Origin: Pseudorhodoplanes sp.
GTDB lineage: Bacteria > Pseudomonadota > Alphaproteobacteria > Rhizobiales > Xanthobacteraceae
Direction of reading: 5' to 3'
Assembly (NCBI GenBank): GCA_022843165.1
Contig: JALHOD010000008.1
Location: forward strand, 101,198-165,197
Length of the DNA: 64,000 nt
Shown: one piece after another, positions 60,786-64,000 of the stretch
Layout of the letters: each line of letters begins with the position of its first letter
Numbering within the stretch: position 1 is the stretch's first letter
Notes under the pieces: model-generated
The model's input: the letters and a program-made list of their open reading frames with translations, nothing else
What the model was told of the DNA's origin: nothing
Database searches by the model: none
Position numbers and translations under genes: made by a program

Positions 60786-61088
60786 ATGGATTGCTACGTT
60801 TACGTGCTCGGCAGTTCCGGCAAGGGCGGCGCCAGGACCTATGTCGGCTGGACGCTCGATCTTGACCGGCGTCTGGCGCAGCACAATGCCGGGCGAGGGG
60901 CGCGCTCGACCCGCGGACGCGCCTGGGTGCTGCTGCATTCGGAAAGATTCCCGACGCGCAATGAAGCGATGAGCCGGGAATGGCATCTCAAGCGCGACCG
61001 GACCTTTCGCAAGACGCTGTCGCAGGGATTGCCGGCGACAAGGCCCGGCAAGGCGCCGCTCAGCGCTCCACGAACGCCTTCTCGATGA
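60786..61088 (+). CDS. GIY-YIG nuclease-family protein (100 aa)
   Basis: YVYVLGSSGKGGARTYVGWTLDLDRRLAQHNAG carries the GIY-YIG pair in the altered form YVY...TYVG, followed by the conserved Arg/His region and WHLKRDRTFRK. Short single-domain members (YhbQ/UPF0213-like) are common and mostly uncharacterised. The start is set at 60786, where the domain begins; it is divergent from the DUF4344 gene with 61 bases between. Its 3' end overlaps the antisense small ORF at 61060-61255. Confidence 0.82.
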   Translation: MDCYVYVLGSSGKGGARTYVGWTLDLDRRLAQHNAGRGARSTRGRAWVLLHSERFPTRNEAMSREWHLKRDRTFRKTLSQGLPATRPGKAPLSAPRTPSR

Positions 61089-61255
61089 CGTAATGGCCGG
61101 GCTCGCTGTGGCTGCCTTCGGCGAAGCCGCGCGCCTCAAGCAGCGCGCGCAGTTCCGCCAGCTGCGACCGGCGCGAAGGCGGCGCGCACGGTGGAGACGT
61201 CCCGCTTCCAGACGATGACCGACAGGATGGCAATCGTGAGCGCGAGCTTAGCCAT
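61060..61255 (-). pseudogene. frameshifted small ORF (about 64 aa if restored), possible membrane protein
   Basis: Two coding-like frames abut on the minus strand. From ATG 61253-61255 one frame reads MAKLALTIAILSVIVWKRD (a membrane helix) then STVRAAFAP. The frame one base away then reads SQLAELRALLEARGFAEGS and on to GHYVIEKAFVER before a stop at 61060-61062. Codon third positions are GC-rich in each half only. The total of 196 bases is one more than a multiple of three, so a single-base insertion or sequencing error would explain it. Function unknown. Confidence 0.35.
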
Positions 61256-61297
61256 CAGCAGAATATGGTTTGGCAACATTTTACCGAAGTGCGCGAT

Positions 61298-61462
61298 TTA
61301 ATCGCGGTTGGAAGACTCTGAGGTTCCTGGCAAGATTTGGACTTTACTCTTCCGCGTGAGGGGCATTTTAGGGCTTTTTATCATCGCAATCAGTAGCATT
61401 GCGTATGCAATACCCGCGATAACGAAAATACCGCCCAAAGTAATCACAGCGATTTTCATCAT
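61298..61462 (-). CDS. small hydrophobic protein (54 aa)
   Basis: MMKIAVITLGGIFVIAGIAY continues into AMLLIAMIKSP, a single membrane helix, with a basic Ser-rich tail. I do not recognise a family. It starts 1 base after the stop of the large membrane protein gene, on the same strand, so it is probably translated from the same message; a GTG at 61492 inside that gene is an alternative start. Base composition is lower in GC than the rest of the window, like its neighbour. Confidence 0.45.
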   Translation of the reverse strand: MMKIAVITLGGIFVIAGIAYAMLLIAMIKSPKMPLTRKSKVQILPGTSESSNRD

Positions 61463-61463
61463 G

Positions 61464-63602
61464 TTACTGAGTTTCTGACCTAGGAGAAACACATGCCATC
61501 CCAGCCCCTAGCAGTAACCACATTGATCTTTGATATAACATATCGGCCGGCAACGACATCACTCCAAAAGCCACCAAACACATTACAATGAGTTTCGAGG
61601 ATCTGTCGGACGGCTTTCTTCGAATCTCGGTCACCAAAATTGAGAGGGCCATTCCGAAGAAAACTAAAAATCCAATGCTCCCCGTTTCTGCAAGCAACCA
61701 AATTCCGGTTGAATGAATAAGGAGCGGTATGCCTGCAACGGTTGTTCCGGTCGAAACCATTTCGTGTCTAAATGCGCCAAGTCCGGCGCCAAAAGCCGGA
61801 TACTGGCTAAATAATTTAAGGCCGCCTGTAATAGAGAATAGTCTTTCAGCGGTATTTTGAGGTGTGGGAAATAGCTCAGGCTGCGCGACCGGCGGCTGGC
61901 CTTGTACAATTGCTGGAAACCATGAAATGCCAACCAAGAGTAACGCGACGCAGGCAGCAATTAGAATTTCGCGGAGCCTCACGGTCTTCACGTAAAGGCC
62001 GAAAAGTAACACGAACGGAACAGCGATCCAAGCAGAGCGAGAGCCGGTAAACCAAATTCCTGCCAACAGGATGGACGTAAGAGCCAGCCGTTGGCCCATG
62101 CTAGTGGCAACCGCCAGCGTGGCTGCAAGGGCCATTAGTAACTGAAAAGCGAAAAAGTTTGGATTCTGGGCGAAGCCCATTATTTGGGTACGTGAGAGCG
62201 GGAATGGTGCAAGTAACCCGGCCTCCTTCAGTGCGATAGCGGTCATTTCCATCGCTGCGATTGATGCGCTCGCCGCAGCGTAGGTTAACAAAATGGTTAT
62301 TAATCCTCTGCGCCCGGCCGCATTTACAATCATAGCGCCTGTAGCCGCGTAGCCTAGGAGTACAAACCATCCCAAGTATCTGTTGATCCATGCCCATTCT
62401 GTCCATCCAAAGCGCGTAGCGCCCAGCAGTAGTGAAAGAGACAAAGTCAATGTGGCGGCTGCCAGCCCAAAGTTGATGTAAGGAATACGCCACTTCGGCA
62501 ATCGCCGACTCTGTAAGCTCTTAACGAAAAAAAGTGATCCGCCGAGAATGGCAAGCGGATCAGCCAGATTTACGTTCAGTAGCGTCCCTGAAGAAATTGG
62601 GACGTAAATTTGAAATAGGACAAGCGTCGCTGCAGCAATTGGAAGCGACCAAGCCAATGCCATCTCATAATCTATCGTATTTGATTGGCTGCCATGATCT
62701 TTCTCTTTCTGAGCTACTTCCCGAAAAGCCCATGATGCAGCGGCAATGATAGCTACTGCGATCATTGATCCAGCGCCCACAATTATCGCAGCGATTAAGG
62801 CCTTGGCAGCCGGCACGCCAATGGTGCTTAGTGCAATAACGGCGCTCATTTCGCGCACGCCCCAACCTGCAAGGCTGATTGGAATGCTGGCCGCAAACAT
62901 TACGATGGTTGAGGCGGCGACTATATTTATAATAGATACATTTGGTGAAAGGCTGTGAGCTGCAAATACGTATGCAGCCATCATCGGGAGTTGAACCAAT
63001 ATGCTCAGCCCGACAATTGTGAGAAATCTCATTGCAAAATGGTGGGTCATAATTGGCGCAATTGCCTGAGCTGTTGCGCGACCATACGAAACAAGTGCCC
63101 CGCATACTGCTGCAAGTATCAATCCCACTGAAATCTTGATCAGCTCTCCACCGCCCGCTTGTTGATCGAGAAACACCTCGCCAAATATGAAATAGGCGCC
63201 AGCGAGGGCTAGGAGCACGGAGACTGCCGCTGCGACCGCACGTTCGTATAAAGTTATTACAACAACCGAATCCAGCGGGATGCCACTTTTGCCCAAGATC
63301 ACCCCGCGGGCCATCAATTGGCCAACTATCTGGAAAAAAGCCGCCCCAGCGAGGCTGCTTGAACTAACGACAGCTAGCGCTTGCTTAAAACTGATGGAGC
63401 GAGAAATGTCGCCAACGATGACTTTCAATCTTAACGCTGCAACCAGAACGTTAAGTACGAGAGCCGCAAAGATTGCCAACAGCCATAATGGCGACAAGCT
63501 CTTCGCTGCGGCAATGAGTTCTGAAGGATTTGCGCTCCACAATACGAAGGCGACAACGCCTGCAAACAAAATGAGTGAGCTAACGACCTTGAATTTAGTC
63601 AT
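61464..63602 (-). CDS. flippase-like (UPF0104) / O-antigen ligase-like fusion membrane protein (712 aa)
   Basis: The N-terminal 300 residues look like the lysylphosphatidylglycerol-synthase transmembrane/UPF0104 family (ALVLNVLVAALRLKVIVGD, SLAGAAFFQIVGQLMARGVI, LYERAVAAAVSVLLALAG, IPISLAGWGVREMSAVIAL). From about 320 to the end it resembles Wzy/WaaL O-antigen ligases, with FTGSRSAWIAVPF, GGLKLFSQYPAFGAGLGAF and LIHSTGIWLLAETGSIGFL. In total about 20 membrane helices. It suggests export plus polymerisation or ligation of a surface glycan. The gene is visibly richer in A/T and rare codons than the rest of the window, suggesting acquisition. Confidence 0.78.
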   Translation of the reverse strand: MTKFKVVSSLILFAGVVAFVLWSANPSELIAAAKSLSPLWLLAIFAALVLNVLVAALRLKVIVGDISRSISFKQALAVVSSSSLAGAAFFQIVGQLMARGVILGKSGIPLDSVVVITLYERAVAAAVSVLLALAGAYFIFGEVFLDQQAGGGELIKISVGLILAAVCGALVSYGRATAQAIAPIMTHHFAMRFLTIVGLSILVQLPMMAAYVFAAHSLSPNVSIINIVAASTIVMFAASIPISLAGWGVREMSAVIALSTIGVPAAKALIAAIIVGAGSMIAVAIIAAASWAFREVAQKEKDHGSQSNTIDYEMALAWSLPIAAATLVLFQIYVPISSGTLLNVNLADPLAILGGSLFFVKSLQSRRLPKWRIPYINFGLAAATLTLSLSLLLGATRFGWTEWAWINRYLGWFVLLGYAATGAMIVNAAGRRGLITILLTYAAASASIAAMEMTAIALKEAGLLAPFPLSRTQIMGFAQNPNFFAFQLLMALAATLAVATSMGQRLALTSILLAGIWFTGSRSAWIAVPFVLLFGLYVKTVRLREILIAACVALLLVGISWFPAIVQGQPPVAQPELFPTPQNTAERLFSITGGLKLFSQYPAFGAGLGAFRHEMVSTGTTVAGIPLLIHSTGIWLLAETGSIGFLVFFGMALSILVTEIRRKPSDRSSKLIVMCLVAFGVMSLPADMLYQRSMWLLLGAGMACVSPRSETQ

Positions 63603-63666
63603 TTTGTTGCATTCTGGTCCAAATACTTGTCCCTTTTAGGGTTTTCTTACGATTCTTTTTTATGAA

Positions 63667-63683
63667 GTCAACCTGTGGTTGAC
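63667..63683. promoter_or_regulatory. hairpin/dyad upstream of the flippase-ligase gene
   Basis: GTCAACC-tgt-GGTTGAC is a perfect 7-bp dyad 65 bases upstream of the flippase-ligase start. A second exact palindrome, GTCGCGAC, follows at 63712-63719. They lie in the 255-base gap before the final gene, where I see no other gene. Confidence 0.3.
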
Positions 63684-63857
63684 GTGGCTCTGTGTCGCGC
63701 GACGCGGCTCGGTCGCGACTTTGCCGCAGCCCCTGAATTAACCGCAAGTATTCGGTCTAAGTTGCTCAACAGCTACCATTTGAGGCTAGCCTAGGGCTGG
63801 CCTGAAATGCATTGCAGTTATAGTCTCAACAACGATCGCCCGTTGCTGAGGCCATCC

Positions 63858-64000
63858 TTGAACGTCCTCTCCAATCTCGCCCGTCCCATTGAATCCTTCC
63901 GCCTGCGCTATCTGCCGGTGGTCATGGTCTATTTCGCCTATGGCGCGCTCGGGCTGATCGATGTCACCCGCGACATGTGGGTGAAGGAGCAATTGACACT
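63858..64000 (+). CDS. N-terminus of an MFS-type transporter (3' end beyond the window)
   Basis: The frame reads NVLSNLARPIESFRLRYLPV, then VMVYFAYGALGLIDVTRDMWVKEQL before the sequence ends, the beginning of an MFS carrier with a first membrane helix after a short amphipathic lead. The TTG at 63858 is preferred because GAGG lies 6 bases upstream and the lead looks native; an ATG at 63807 is in frame and cannot be excluded. Only 47 codons are visible, so no substrate can be given. Confidence 0.65.
   Translation, partial: MNVLSNLARPIESFRLRYLPVVMVYFAYGALGLIDVTRDMWVKEQLT

Noticed and set aside
1..64000. tRNA, rRNA, CRISPR arrays, insertion sequences, prophage genes and known riboswitches
   Set aside because: I looked through the intergenic gaps on both strands and saw no tRNA-like cloverleaf with conserved loops, no spaced direct repeats, no transposase or integrase motifs and no recognisable riboswitch core. 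A covariance-model search would be decisive.

Overview
The window is high-GC DNA from an alphaproteobacterium, most likely of the order Hyphomicrobiales (Bradyrhizobium / Rhodopseudomonas / Xanthobacteraceae side). This rests on the FixL/FixJ-type two-component pair, a Pat-type acyl-CoA synthetase/GNAT fusion, the formylglutamate branch of histidine degradation, Bug and TRAP binding proteins, and palindromic intergenic repeats. I see no rRNA, tRNA, CRISPR array, IS element or prophage. It reads as a chromosomal catabolic region: many small degradation modules, each with its own regulator and transporter.

Layout. 1-0.9 kb: 3' end of a FixL-like kinase and a FixJ-like regulator. 0.9-6.6 kb: Pat-type fusion protein, an SLC13/DASS anion transporter behind an FNR/FixK-like box, and an APC amino acid permease. 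6.6-11.1 kb: Zn alcohol dehydrogenase, an ACP-AMP ligase-PlsC fusion, and a GFA-family protein. 11.1-30.5 kb: a large catabolic island. On the minus strand are a MocR regulator, a fused DctQM and a DctP. Divergent from these are a NIPSNAP protein, a three-subunit molybdenum hydroxylase, an ACMSD-like amidohydrolase, a CoxG-like protein and a NitT/TauT ABC transporter. Then come a GntR regulator with a tandem alpha/beta-barrel protein (minus), and on the plus strand a DUF1185 protein, an enamidase-like amidohydrolase, a Bug binding protein, an FAD monooxygenase and a PPOX flavoprotein. Together these look like uptake, ring hydroxylation, lactam opening and further oxidation of an N-heterocyclic or aromatic acid. 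The substrate is unknown and this is the best candidate for an undescribed pathway.

30.6-35.6 kb: a kinase-like/P-loop fusion, a winged-helix protein, and a diverged succinyl-CoA-synthetase-like pair. 35.7-45.2 kb: a complete histidine utilisation set (hutH, hutF, hutI, hutG, hutU) with an ABC transporter and no hutC. 45.2-48.2 kb: a MarR regulator divergent from an FAD monooxygenase and an FAH-family hydrolase, with a perfect palindrome between them. 48.2-50.6 kb: small envelope or secreted proteins (Cys-rich, OmpA-like, HdeD-like, one unknown). 50.7-59.5 kb: a livF remnant, then a LacI regulator with two operators framing it and a six-gene operon: a metal-ligand-poor M24 hydrolase, a 3-hydroxyisobutyrate-dehydrogenase-family enzyme, E1 alpha, E1 beta, an aldehyde dehydrogenase and E2, with no E3. 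59.5-61.3 kb: a strongly structured repeat, a DUF4344 metallopeptidase, a GIY-YIG protein and a frameshifted small ORF. 61.3-63.6 kb: a visibly lower-GC block encoding a flippase-like/O-antigen-ligase fusion, probably acquired. The window ends in the first codons of an MFS-type transporter.

All assignments come from reading motifs, gene order and DNA symmetry by eye. No database search was possible, so substrates are inferences unless stated.
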